Assembly: GCA_964247055.1 (NCBI GenBank)
Contig: OZ176052.1
Span: 2,108,001-2,172,000, forward strand
DNA: 64,000 bases
Direction of reading: 5' to 3'
DNA from: Paragordius varius
Lineage: Eukaryota > Nematomorpha
In this document: piece after piece, positions 1 to 12,500 of the stretch
Layout: each line of letters starts with the position of its first letter
Numbering within the stretch: the stretch's first letter is position 1
The notes under the pieces: generated by a model
Databases searched by the model: none
What the model saw: the letters and a program-made list of their open reading frames with translations, nothing else
What the model was told of the DNA's origin: nothing
Program-made: the position numbers and the translations under genes

Positions 1-105
1 TGAAAAAAATGGACATAAAAAGTCCCTAAACAATATGATTTTTTAAATTTTTCATGATATTTATATTTTGAAAGCCTGTGCTATCCTAAATATTTTTTTT
101 TGTTT

Positions 106-377
106 TTAACTTTTAAATGAGAATTCATTACTGATAAGTTTTTGGGGTGATTCTCTTTTATACTCTGGTGTATTGACGTCGGCGGCGTTTTTAAACCTTT
201 TAAAAATATTGTTTTTGGATTCATGATATTCATCCGTTTCGGTTTTTAGATTTGTTTCAGAATAATTTGCGTGACCGTCTGAACTACGTTTCAAACCCAT
301 GAGTGTCAATTTAGACGTTGTGTTAATGGAAGATGAATTAACCAATACTGTGTCTCTGGGAAGTAGATTATCATTGT
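106..377 (-). CDS. 3'-terminal coding exon, gene not identified
   Basis: An open frame of about 90 codons runs from a good acceptor (T-rich tract then AG at 378-379) to a stop at 106-108. The peptide is hydrophilic, rich in Ser, Asn, Lys and Glu, with segments such as LTLMGLKRSSDGHANY and NAADVNTPEYKRESPQ, and reads like real protein rather than a chance frame in this AT-rich sequence. It needs one base from the preceding exon to complete its first codon. It lies downstream of the zinc-finger gene on the same strand and might be that gene's last exon, but the obvious donors near that gene's end (about 5075-5085) are in phase 0 and do not fit directly, so an intermediate exon or a separate gene is needed. 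No domain recognised. Confidence 0.5.
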
Positions 378-3300
378 CTAAAAAATTATAAATTTCATTA
401 TTTAGCGGTTATAAAATGTGTTTTTTTACATATATATTTTATGCTATGAACCTCTTTATGACCTAAGGAACATTTCAAAAAAAGAACGCTTATAAAGTAA
501 TAAATAGCTTATTTCTGATATTAACGGACCTAGTTTTTTAATTATAATCAATGTGCCTAAAACTATTTATGAAATAAATTTCAGATATTGGGATAGAATA
601 GTATATACATATTTTAAAACACTGAATTAATTGAAAATATTTCCAAAATATTAAATTTGATTCATGTCAAAAAAGATTTTGATATGCATATATATAGCCA
701 TGTAATTTTTAATTGGAGTCATCATTATGAGGGGGTCGGATCTACTGTAAATATACGCCCCTTTTGGGTCGTGTATCATATGCATCGAAATTTATCAAAT
801 TTTTTATTCCCGCCCTTTGTTAGGGTTACATTACACATACAACATACATGGGAAATATGGCCTTGTAACTAAATATTATAATGTTTGCGGTAAAATGGGT
901 GTGTATGTATATGTTAATTATATATATTATGGCAGAACAAAATAAAAAATTAAGGTTTTTTTTGAAAAAAATATCTCATCAAAAAAAACGTAAAAACATA
1001 ATGAATGTTATACATATATATATGTTTGTTTGAGGAAACGTTAATTTTTACTAGATATTTTACCTTGTAAAGGTAACGCTACATACTTACATACTTACTT
1101 ATATCAAACAATTTATCTCCTTTTATTTTCATATAACGACAAGAATAACTTAGTTTCTTTAAATACACACACATACATATTTTTTCACATTTTTTTCAAA
1201 TTTTCAAACCGAATCAAGGCTAAATCGATTAGGCGCATTTTTAGTTATGCATGTATGTTAAAGAGAAAGCATAAAATTAATTACATTCGATTATTTTGAA
1301 TATTGGGGTTTTACGGGTAATACATGTGTTAGTTAGGATAAAACATAAAATATGGTTATATATATATTTATAAGGGTTAAAAGTTGTAGATCTTATAATT
1401 TTTATGATCTTAGAGCGATCAAAGTTAATTCTATAAAAATACATTATAACGTCCGGCATAAAACCAATATACTTCGGAAAAATCAAAACTTCAAACAAGT
1501 CAAGCCACACTAAAAGACATAGAGAGAGTCAAAAAAAATTTTCCAATGTATATACTATGAGTTGAATATAACCCGCCTACCCATTTCAACACGACCAATT
1601 TTTTATATATATATAATTTTATTTCAAAAAGCCAGCTATGTAGCTATACAACGCATATTATATAGGTTAAAGTGAATTCTCATTCCCTATTTATAAATAC
1701 CACAAGAGTAAAAATATTACATATAGTATTCTATTGTAATTATGATAAAATATATCATGATAATGGTTAAATATGGGTTAAGGCCATACCATACAAATAT
1801 ATCGCGCGCATAATAAGCATACGTGTTCCCAAAAAACTAGTTTCATACATACACATACTATTTCTCCTTCATATACACAGAATTTTTTATGTTTCTATGT
1901 GTTTTTATCTATTCATTCGTTTTTTTTTTGATAAAAACGGTGGTAGTAAAATAATTATAAATAAGTAAGCGAGCAACTTAGTTTAACTAAAAAATAATTG
2001 ATATTTTGGAGGAGGCGGAAAGGTGAAAACTTTAGAAAACATAAAATACAAACCTACTTTCCAAATATCAAATATAAATAAAATGTTGCTTCCTATATCC
2101 TAGAGCTTGCTGATATACATTGAATGTGTAAGAAAATGTGTTTTTGGCACAAATTGCACCTCTGTAGGATAGATAGATAGATAGATATGTTTTTATATTT
2201 TTTTCAAACATTTTTATTTATTTGTGACATACTTTCTGTTGCTATATATAATTTACAGTTTTAGTTACTTAATTTTCTGTAATGTATATTATTTGTCACC
2301 TATACATATTTTCATAACTTAGCTATTTAACCATAATAGAGATAAATACTCTTTTTAAAATCAGCTTAGGTCGGTATACATATATATATCCTTAAATTAA
2401 TCACATATTGCACACACAACCAACCTCGAAAACATAAAATTCAAAATTTTTAAATTGCAAAATTAATATCAGTTGCAAAAGCAAAAAAACTTATTAGTTA
2501 TGCTACATTTCCGCTCCCCTGTGCTATATATTGTTGCATACTAACCCACAAAACTGATTAGATTTACAATAGAGAAATGAATGTGCAATATTTTATATAC
2601 ATCATTTAATTTGGTGCATAAAACAATTTTCCAACTAAAATATAAAAGGGCAGATAGTTTTATTCTATCACATAAAAGGGCGTATGAGGTTGACCAAGTT
2701 TTTTTAGGCGGATCATTGAGATAAATTGACTATTATATGTGAAAAAAAGGTGGCTGCTTATCAAATAATTTTTACCATTTTTAATTATTTACATTTATTA
2801 CTGAGTCACTCACTCACTTGATATTAGCTAATAATCACATTTTATCATCTACCTACACATTGTATACCATTTTTGCTTGATTTTTAGTTTTTTTTTCTAT
2901 TGCAATTTTCCCGAAAGGCAACTAACTCACTAATTTGGTAATGTCATGTTGTGTTTCACTATTCATTGATTAACATTTCACTCTTCAACTCCGATAAAAG
3001 GTGAGAATGAAAGGAAAAAAACAAAAAATTGAGTGAAAAGCGTTATAAAATCAGAATTTATAAAAGTAAGGTGGGGAATATTAACGCATATTTTTTAACC
3101 TTATGTAATTACAAAAAAACTTAGTTATAAACCAAAATGTGCCAGAAAATGATTTAATATTAAGTAATATTATATATATTATGAAGAAAACTAAAGTAGT
3201 ATGATGTGCGCCAAATCACTGCAAGGTAAAAATTAAAATAAAAATTTTTGTAAATCACAATTACAAAGTAAATTTTTAAGCATTTTCATCTATATTAAAG

Positions 3301-4972
3301 TGGAAATAATTTAAGTTTATCGTTGTTGATAGATATATTATCCGCAATGTTAAAGAGATTAGATTCAGAGATTTGGCTGCCTTTTGGTTTTATGCATCAT
3401 GTGCCAAATAAACACTGATTTGATAAGAAGCGTGTTATCAAGTTTGGACAGTTGTATCAGCAAGCATAAGAACTACTGAATGTTAAGTCAAACATAGTTA
3501 AAACCTCAATCTAAGATTACAGTTTAAGGAATTGAATGTTTCAAATCTTTCACAAAAATTTAACCAGTAATTTCAATTTTGCCGGCTTTAGTCGATTGGT
3601 AGAGAGAGAGAAATGAAGTGAGATAGCCAAGCCAAACGAAAACGCGTAACAGAATGTGTGCACGTTAATAAAGATATACGAAGGTCAACCAAAAAAAACA
3701 AGAAAGAAAGAAAAAAAGAAAAAGCGAGCGTTTTGTTATTTTAATTTTCGTCCTGTGGCCTTAAAATGAATGTGATTGTGGTTTGAGCGATCATGCAGGC
3801 AGGAAAGCACTTCAAGGAAGCAACAAAAAAACTAAAACTAAAAGTTTTGAGATTACATGCAAATGTGCAATCATATAACATTAAGCACGCGTTTTTCAAG
3901 GATAAGCGACTGAACGATATAATAGAAAAAAATGTGGTTTTTTCTAACGGTTTCATACGCATACATATATACATACACAATCATAATAATTCATAATATG
4001 TGCAAAAAATTATTAATTGTGAAATAGTAATAATCAAAACATGTTTCTCTGAACAGAAAAAAAATCATATGCTGCTTGATAATACATAACAATAATAATA
4101 ATATTTATAATTGTATCAAACAACAACCTTGAAAATAGAGTAAGTAACTTTTATGTATTACTCACCACGCTCGCTCTCTACATCTAGCAAAAATAGTAAG
4201 TAATATATGTATTTAATCAGTTTCAGTCCCAAGGTTAATTCTTACAGACAACATGTTTTAAAAGCATTTACTGAAAAAAAACTAAAATCTGATAAATTCA
4301 AAAAACTCTATGAATTAAATATCGTTGTTATCAGGCATGGCATAGTTTCTTTCTTCATAATACAACTCATAAAACCCAAATATCCTTGAAACATATAGGT
4401 AGTTAACATAAATTCCGCGCCTACCTCGTTTTTTATTAAACGATAAAAAATTATTAAAAAATGAATTTGTAAATAAAAATATACCAAGATGACATAAATT
4501 TTCAAAATCTCGTAACCTATTATTATTATATTGTTAAACCATTAAATATAAAAGTTCTGTTGTCCTTTACATCACTATATTAAAAATGCGCAAGGCATTC
4601 TTTAAAGCAAATTTCAAAGTTAACGAGACTATAAAAATTTTAAGACTATGATAAAAAATATTGTATTAAAAGTAAGTGGTCAAGGTAAAATACCTCATAT
4701 CCAAATTATCTCATATATAACGTTAGATGTAAAAAAGATAGTTAGTTGTATAGTAAAAAATTACAATATATCCTGTTACACAAATAAAACATAATTTTAG
4801 TGTATTTTATATTAACAAGGTGTCTAAAATATATTGTTATATGTAAAAACTGACCTGATATTGAGCGATCATTTGTCATTTGTTGGGTTGAATCGTTGCA
4901 TGTTTGTTCCTAAAAGATGGAAAAAAGGTGTGGTAAGAAATTCCAAAACTTTTTATATTCAACAAAGATCAC
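378..4972. other. Long non-coding AT-rich interval
   Basis: No convincing coding exon was seen on either strand. The stretch holds many short A/T runs and TA-rich tracts, and a short GATA tetranucleotide array near 2167-2187. Small open frames around 3741-3996 overlap on both strands and look like chance. If 106-377 belongs to the zinc-finger gene, this is its intron or 3' UTR. Confidence 0.5.
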
Positions 4973-7900
4973 TTATAATAATCGAAAGTTATGTTTTACA
5001 TAAATTATTGCTGAATTTAAATATATAAAAAGCTTTTCTTCAAAAAGTTTTTTTTTTGAAAAAAATACCGTTTTTACGGCAACATTTTCCAGAGATGCGG
5101 GTGGCAAATAATTGCGGACAATGGATGAAGTGAAATGGGACGATGCCCCTTTTAACCTTAGGGTCCTTCGATTAACTCGATTATTAACTATAACACTTTG
5201 TGGTTGAGACGTTTGGGATGTTTGAGCAGAAACATTTTTGGTAAAGTCAAGCGTCGGTTCAATCATAGATTCATCATTTGGTTCCTTTTTAATCGAATGA
5301 TATGTATTATCATCTGTAATCATTTTATTAATTATGGATTGTTTCTTCCCATCCACGGAGGAAATAATTTTGTTTAATTCAGTTTGTTGGTGTTGTTGTT
5401 GGTTCTTTTTAAGCGTTCCATAAACTTTTTGGTAAAGTTCAGAACGTGTGGTGGCATGCACCCTTTTAAGATGGATCCGTAAGTTTATGGCATACCCAAA
5501 CGATAAGTGACAGTATATACATTCATAGGGTTGAACGACCCCATGTCGATTTTTGTAATGCATGCGCAGGTCACAACTCCACTTTGTGCTATACGCACAA
5601 TATCCACAATGTTTATCTTTTTCGTGGGCTGGGACGCGTCTGTACACCAGAGGTGTTTTCTTTTTGTCTCGTTTTTGTAATAGCTGTGCAGAATCGTTTT
5701 CAATATTGGTATTATCGGCTCTTGGGGTAATGGACAAGAGATACGCCCTTAGTTTCCGAGTGAATTCAGTTTTATCAATCGTTTTGCTGTCTGAATGAGA
5801 GATATACATGTGCATGATATAATCTTCAAACGATGTAAAGTGTAGTAAAGATGTGGTGCATACCGCACATGCAATTTTGTCAAGCGATTTAATCTGTTCT
5901 ATATGCACCATTTGGATATGGTGGAGAAAATGGTCGAGTCTGGTAAATTCCAAATTTTTACATCCTTCATCGTTTGCGTTGCGGAATATACAGGTGAATG
6001 TTTGAGCAAGAATAGTGTTAGAAAATGAAGCATTACCCGCTAAAGACTCGTGCATTTCATCTTCGTCAAAGCCGTGTAAATCCTCGCTGAGTGCTACAGA
6101 AACCGTATCTTCCATATTGGTGTCAGAATTATAATCCTGAGCACTGGAAGATCTAATAACGCCACCACAAGGCGACCTTGTCGTTTTATTCATTTTGTGA
6201 TGATGATGGGTTTGATGAAAATTTAGACCTTGAAAACTGTTGCATGAATAGGTGCACGTATCACACCGATATGCCAAGTTTGTGGAATGATGCCTTTTCC
6301 TATGTCGCTCATAGGTTGAGGGATTCACCGTTTTAAAGTCACAAACACTACATCGAAATAAATAGGGGGATTTTGCATTTTTATTTGGGGGAGTTTTATG
6401 TGCCCTTTTCCTGTCAGAGTCAAACAGGGCTTTAACTGTTTCAATCATTTTCGCTTTACCATCATCTCGAATCATGGCAGAATTGGTGTTTGGTAAATGT
6501 GTTTCGTTAAAATCATCCATAATACTGCTGCTGTCATTGTTCTTCCCATTTATCTCGTCGCTTTCTTCTTTTTTTATTACGCCTACTACTTCCTCAAACA
6601 ACATAATTTTATTACTGTTGCTGTTGTTGATGTTACATTGTAGGTTTCCGCCGCCGCCCCCTTTGCGATAATGACATTTTGCCTCATGCAATTTCATTTG
6701 GCCTTGAGATGTATCACAATATTTGTTGCACGTTTTACAACGATAAAGTGTAATCTTATTACATGGGAGGGGATCACAAGTGGGTGGTGTAATACAAGAA
6801 TCTTCTAATTTATTGCTGTTATGATTATTACTGCTATTATTATAATGGGGAGAAATTGAATTAGTCTGCAAGTATTGTTTAAGTAAAGGAACATTATCGG
6901 CTGAGATGAAAGAATTTTTGTCGTTTATATCATCATTACTACCAATTTCATCTTTGGGTTTTAGGGGCTTATTTTCATGTTCTAATAATGACAAATTCAT
7001 TTCTTTCATCGCCTGTGTATAATAAGTAAATTGAGAAGAGCTATTGTAGGGTAGAAGGGGTGGTGGTGTTGATCGGACAACCGTCCCATACATTTTAGAG
7101 TAAATAGCTAAAGTTTCGTTATTATTACTCAACATTTTATTATCATCATTATTATCGATTATAATAGTGCTGTCTTCGTTGTTTTTTTGTTCATCACCAC
7201 CAACAATGTTTGTTGTTTTGGATATAATGTTGGTATTGCTTCTGTTGCAATTATTTTTATTATTGCCATGATAAAGTTTACTTAATAACAACACATTTGG
7301 TGATGGTTTTGTGTTGGCACATGATATGAGCGTAGAATTTTCGTCATTATTATACGGTTTTTCAACAAACGAATCCGAGTTTCTGACTGTGTCCGCAATG
7401 TACGCATTGGGTGAAGGGCAACAAAGTATTTTGTACAATGTTGTAACATCTTTAAACTCTGCCGCATTTATGCGGTGTTTTATGGCTTGGTGTTGGAATA
7501 AACCATCAAAATTTGACGTTGTAAATTGACAGAAATTACATTTAATTTCAGGACTTTTGGGTTTATCAACTAAGGGATCATCAACAGTATTATTCATGTT
7601 TGAGTTAGTTGTTGAAAGTGTTTGTTTAATATTATTATTATCCGTCAAAACCTGGGAATTTTCACCCCTTAAATTTGTTGGACTCGGCGTAGCATTGTAG
7701 TAAAAGTTATTAGAGGGTGGTGCATGCAAATTATTAGTATTATTATTATTATTGTTGTTCAAATATTTGTTGGTACTGAAAGTATGATGATAGTGTTGGT
7801 TGTTTTTGGTAGATTCGTTTCCTTCTATGGTAGTGTTTAGTAGTGGTTTTGTTGAAGGGGGCAATGAACTATCATCTACATTATTCTGTATTCGATTTTG

Positions 7901-9556
7901 ATTACCATTAGAACTAACAGACTTGTCAGAATAAAAACGGTTTTTGTTTATGTTACTGTTATTGTTATTATTATTATGATGTAAAAAAAGGTTGTTATTA
8001 TAGCTACTTTGGTTTTGTAATGTTGTACTTTTATTATTACTGTTACCACTGTAAGTTCTAGAATCTGACCTCTTACTCCCCATCATCATATTCAGAGTAT
8101 TTGTTGGTGAAGGAGAAAGTTTTGGTGTATTCATAATAGTAATCAAATTAGTAGATGAAACTGTTGAAAGTAAGGGTGAAGAACTATTCGTAATTGGTTG
8201 TTGGCTTTGTTTTTTATTATTAACCAGGGCCTCAAACAGCTTTGATGATGAATGATTTTCAATTCGAGATTTCAATATTTCATCACTATTATCAACAATG
8301 TTTGAGGTCGAATACTTGAATATACTTTCTGCCTCTAGATTTCGGTTGATGCGGTCCGCCAAAGGTGAAATGGTAGAATTTGAGTTAGTTTGAGAGGTGT
8401 AGTTTGCTGCCTTTCTAATAATGATTGAATCTCTCACTGCATTTTTATCATGGTTAGCCATGTATGATTCTCTGTGATTTGCCTGATATAGCTTAGTGTA
8501 TTGTTTTAACAAACGTTCATCATTATCGTCATGGTTTAGTGGTGGGACAGGATTCATTGATGAGCTACTAGATGCCAATTGTGATTGATGCATTTTTAAA
8601 TGATTTAAGAATTCCATATCATTGTCACGCAAACTTGTCAAGCAAATGGGACACTTGGTTATATTAGACGACGGCTCTTCCACACATTTATCCATATTAT
8701 TAATGAGTGATAAGGGACCATCATGAATATTCTGATTTGAGTGGGCATTAGCTGCTACGATTAAGCCTACTTTATTTATCTCATTTATTATTTGCTCAGA
8801 GTTTTTATTATTATTGCTGATGTGGTTGTAATTTAAGCCAACTTTTTTAGTAGTAGCAACAGCAGTACCAAACATTGCTGCAGTTGTTGTGTTAAAGTTA
8901 TGTACCATTTTCATGTGCTTATCATAAGCATTTTCCGACATAAAGAATGCTTCACATAAATCACATTGCCAATTCATAGAGGATGACGGACTCGTTATTA
9001 TTTGACAATTTTTATTAGGATTGTTTTGCTGTACGTTGCCGTTGTTTATGTACAATTTTAATCTTTTACTGCTAATACCATCCAACAAATCTTCTTGAGA
9101 ACTGTGGTTTCTATGTTCCTCATCATTAGTAACATTTGAATGTCCTTCTTCTGTATAATTACTACTACTGGTCAACAATGCATTGTACAAACTACTTTTA
9201 TTGCTATATCCATTATTTGTTGCATAAGAATTAACATTAGAATTAGAATTTAGAAGTAGAGAGTTGCTAGAAGAAGGATACGACGAAACAAAATTAGGTG
9301 ACGCTTGTGGTACATTGCTGCTGCTATTCGTGTTATTATTAATATTGTTGTTGTGGTTGGTACCGTTAGAAGCAAATAAGGTAGAATCTCTCACATGATG
9401 TCTGTAATCCAAGTGTCGTTTTATGCTTTGCTTATATTCAGAGACGAAATCGCACAAAGGACATTTGTAATTTAATTTGGCCGGCATACCAGGGGTCGTG
9501 GACGGTACATGTACTTTACTTATGTTGGAGATGATTGCATTAGCAAACATATTCAT
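4973..9556 (-). CDS. Large Asn-rich multi-C2H2 zinc-finger protein
   Basis: One uninterrupted frame of 1527 codons begins at an ATG at 9556 (MNMFANAIISNISK) and carries about eleven C2H2 fingers: near residues 29 (YKCPLCDF), 195, 300, 672, 937, 1065, 1092, 1190 (a variant finger with a widened Cys-Cys spacing), 1227, 1316 (HCGYCAYS) and 1342 (YECIYCHLSF). The first five are widely spaced; the last six form a looser C-terminal cluster. Between them lie long Asn, Ser and His runs. Such proteins normally bind DNA in the nucleus as transcription regulators; that is inference from family. The spaced fingers recall hunchback or REST/charlatan-type factors, but I do not recognise it as any of these. 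The last 37 or so residues (from about 5085 down) are Lys/Phe-rich and may be intron read-through, since GT donors occur there. A conserved pair of fingers at the C-terminus is the best handle for a search. Confidence 0.85.
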   Translation of the reverse strand: MNMFANAIISNISKVHVPSTTPGMPAKLNYKCPLCDFVSEYKQSIKRHLDYRHHVRDSTLFASNGTNHNNNINNNTNSSSNVPQASPNFVSSYPSSSNSLLLNSNSNVNSYATNNGYSNKSSLYNALLTSSSNYTEEGHSNVTNDEEHRNHSSQEDLLDGISSKRLKLYINNGNVQQNNPNKNCQIITSPSSSMNWQCDLCEAFFMSENAYDKHMKMVHNFNTTTAAMFGTAVATTKKVGLNYNHISNNNKNSEQIINEINKVGLIVAANAHSNQNIHDGPLSLINNMDKCVEEPSSNITKCPICLTSLRDNDMEFLNHLKMHQSQLASSSSSMNPVPPLNHDDNDERLLKQYTKLYQANHRESYMANHDKNAVRDSIIIRKAANYTSQTNSNSTISPLADRINRNLEAESIFKYSTSNIVDNSDEILKSRIENHSSSKLFEALVNNKKQSQQPITNSSSPLLSTVSSTNLITIMNTPKLSPSPTNTLNMMMGSKRSDSRTYSGNSNNKSTTLQNQSSYNNNLFLHHNNNNNNSNINKNRFYSDKSVSSNGNQNRIQNNVDDSSLPPSTKPLLNTTIEGNESTKNNQHYHHTFSTNKYLNNNNNNNTNNLHAPPSNNFYYNATPSPTNLRGENSQVLTDNNNIKQTLSTTNSNMNNTVDDPLVDKPKSPEIKCNFCQFTTSNFDGLFQHQAIKHRINAAEFKDVTTLYKILCCPSPNAYIADTVRNSDSFVEKPYNNDENSTLISCANTKPSPNVLLLSKLYHGNNKNNCNRSNTNIISKTTNIVGGDEQKNNEDSTIIIDNNDDNKMLSNNNETLAIYSKMYGTVVRSTPPPLLPYNSSSQFTYYTQAMKEMNLSLLEHENKPLKPKDEIGSNDDINDKNSFISADNVPLLKQYLQTNSISPHYNNSSNNHNSNKLEDSCITPPTCDPLPCNKITLYRCKTCNKYCDTSQGQMKLHEAKCHYRKGGGGGNLQCNINNSNSNKIMLFEEVVGVIKKEESDEINGKNNDSSSIMDDFNETHLPNTNSAMIRDDGKAKMIETVKALFDSDRKRAHKTPPNKNAKSPYLFRCSVCDFKTVNPSTYERHRKRHHSTNLAYRCDTCTYSCNSFQGLNFHQTHHHHKMNKTTRSPCGGVIRSSSAQDYNSDTNMEDTVSVALSEDLHGFDEDEMHESLAGNASFSNTILAQTFTCIFRNANDEGCKNLEFTRLDHFLHHIQMVHIEQIKSLDKIACAVCTTSLLHFTSFEDYIMHMYISHSDSKTIDKTEFTRKLRAYLLSITPRADNTNIENDSAQLLQKRDKKKTPLVYRRVPAHEKDKHCGYCAYSTKWSCDLRMHYKNRHGVVQPYECIYCHLSFGYAINLRIHLKRVHATTRSELYQKVYGTLKKNQQQHQQTELNKIISSVDGKKQSIINKMITDDNTYHSIKKEPNDESMIEPTLDFTKNVSAQTSQTSQPQSVIVNNRVNRRTLRLKGASSHFTSSIVRNYLPPASLENVAVKTVFFSKKKLFEEKLFIYLNSAIIYVKHNFRLL

Positions 9557-12500
9557 TATAAATTAAACTTTAGAGTTTTTTTTACAATAAAGTTTCAAGA
9601 AATTTCGTAGTTTAAATTAATGTATAAATCTTTTAGGCAAGGTAGACTGAAGTTAAAACAAAACGGACACCATTTAGTAATTTTGCATTTGAATGTTGAT
9701 GTAGTAGGGAAGGGAGGGAGTATCGGAGTTAACAAAAACATTAACTTTAACATTATTATTATTATAATTATCCAAGGTGAGATGAGATGAATAGATTTGA
9801 TGAATATTATTGTGAGTTAGTTTTATATATGTTTTATCTTTTTTGTATCGTTTCGTTAAATATTACTACTTACTAACATTGTCGTTCGTCGGTGTTGGTA
9901 ATGTTGGTTGGCCTTGTAAAAAAAAAGTTAGTTTTTTTTCTTCGTTTAACAATTTTTTGTCACACTTCTCTAGCAACATTTGTAAAAGAATAAAATGATC
10001 TGAGCGAAAAGGGGCATTTATTATTTATCATTTTGGTTTTGAGATAAATCCAATTTAAAAAATTCGGTATTATTGCTACGCAACTAGAATTCAATAATAC
10101 ACCTTTAAAGTGGTAGTAGGGTGGATTTTTATGCTTATTTCCCTTATCGCCATAAATTTTTTGAAAGTCATCATCGCTCAATCCTTTTTTTTTCAATATA
10201 TTTTTTTATCTGATACCGCCAATTTTTTACTTTTGCAATTGCAATTGCATATAGAGAGGAGGAGGAGAAAAGAAAGGTATAAATGTAGTTAGTTAGCTAT
10301 CTAGCTATATAGTAATTATATATATTTGAAGTTTTAATGGTGCGCGTTGTTTGTGCATTTTTTATAGTTTGAGGCAATGTAGTGTGTAGAAAATACCACC
10401 CATTTTATCATTTATCATATTGTATTGTAATTCATTATTAATATATGTATATTTTTGTTCCACCCTTGTTCTCATCATCGTTTAAACTGTGATCGGTGGG
10501 TGCTCAATGATGTTTGAAGGGGAATGAATTTTGTTTTTTTCAATATAATCATTATCATAATTTAACTATTTGAACGATAAATTTTTACAATTGAAAATTA
10601 AGCAAAGGTGCTTTTACCATAGGCGATAGTTTTTTTCATATGTGTTTAATATTATCATACAGAATAGTTGATGTTATGGTTTATTCTTATAATATATCCT
10701 AGAATACAGAATTGCTAGAAATCTATTAAAATGTTGCAGATTTCATTGTTGTTTCGAAAAATTTGGATAATATGTTTTCTTGGAATAATTGCGACACAAG
10801 AGAAGCATATTTGAATTTTGCCGTTGTCACTGTGCTGTTCTTCTATCTATCTATGCTACTGTAAGAATATGCAAGGGGATATGAGATGATGAATGATTTA
10901 ACAAAAAATAATCGGATCTTTTTATTTCTTTGTCGTGTTGCGTCTTTAGTTATTTTTCTTTAATATATCATATAATAATAATAATCTCTCTTATCATGAC
11001 TGCGATTGAAAAATATTTTATATTGTATATCTAATAATAAAAACTCTAGTAGTAGTTGGTTGGGTATAAAATACTGGCACAAAGGGAGGGAGTATGGATG
11101 CACACTTGAATTTGCAAAAATTCTGTCATCATTATATGTTTTAATATTAGGATAGAAATATTAGGCCGATAACTGTTTTATTTTTGTTAACTGTTGTAAC
11201 AATATTTGTTGCGCGCATATAATCTTTGAATTTCTCTTTCTTTCGTTTTGTGCTATATTTCTAATAGTTATTGGATTTCACATATATTATTATATATTAT
11301 TTGTATAATCCCAGAAAAAAAAAGATGATGGGATGATATCAGCAACAATATAAAAATTGGAATGTTCAATTGATTTTGAATCTTTTATAATATTTTCTGG
11401 CTTGCAAAATTTCTCCTTGATCGACGAATATAATTGGTTTATATTTTTTGAGGTTCGTTCTTGCCTACCTGTAAATATTAATAATTAGAATTAATAAATA
11501 AATAAACAAAAAAATTCATTTTGTGTTCTAAATTAGGCATAAAATAACATTGAAAAACACATATTCTGGCAAAGGAAAAGGTTAATATATAAAAAAACAT
11601 ACACATAACTTAAGTGTAGATAGATAGATAGCTTAGCTGTATATATAGTTAGATAAATTAAGTAAATAGGCGCAATCTCAATATGCTCAAGGTTTTTTAA
11701 CAACTATATTTTGCTTTTCATTTTAAATTTTAATTTTTTCCCTTGATTTTTTTAATAAAAAATAATTTGAAGTAACGAATCGATTACCTGTAAATAAAAA
11801 CAAAAAATGTTTTTCTTGGTATGTTTAGTGCGCTAGCAAATGTTAAATTTTAAAACGATAAAAATTTCATGGTAATGAAAATAGATATATTTTAGCTATC
11901 TGAAATTTTTATATTTAAACTTCAAACTGAAAGCTGGATTTTCAGTAAAGATACTATGCTAAATTTCTGGAATATAGCGAAAAAATAACGATATAGTTAG
12001 TTTATCAATGCGTAAAATACATGATGAAACCAAAAAAATTATACATCAAGGTTATCCTTCACTAGTATGCTATTCATTATTGTGTTTTCACAATATAACT
12101 TTAATTCTTATGTAAGTTGGTGTTGAAGGCAGCGCCTTCAATAGTTAATCACATATTGTAAAAAATTGAGTATAACGGTATATTAAATATAAAAACCACA
12201 TTATTTTAAATCAAAATAAAATGCTTATATTTGTTTTTATAATAAACATAAATATTATTGACCAAGGGTCATAAATATGTTGGTAGAAATGTATTTATAT
12301 ATAAGCAAGTTTATTATTTGGTTTCTCTTTCTTAAATTGTACATACTAAATCTGAGAAAGATAAACTAAAATACTTCCGCATATACAATTAGTTTTTCTA
12401 TTTACAAATCTTAAATTTTTTATGACCAAATCGCATACTATGTCTGTTAGGGTGTTTAAGGCATAAAAAGCATGTGAATATTTTCAAGTTGAAATCCAAC

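Noticed and set aside
3741-3996. Small open frames on both strands
   Set aside because: They overlap each other, have low-complexity composition and no splice or domain support.
4973-9556. Calling the zinc-finger gene hunchback or a REST/charlatan factor
   Set aside because: Finger number and spacing resemble these only loosely, and none of their characteristic finger sequences could be recognised.
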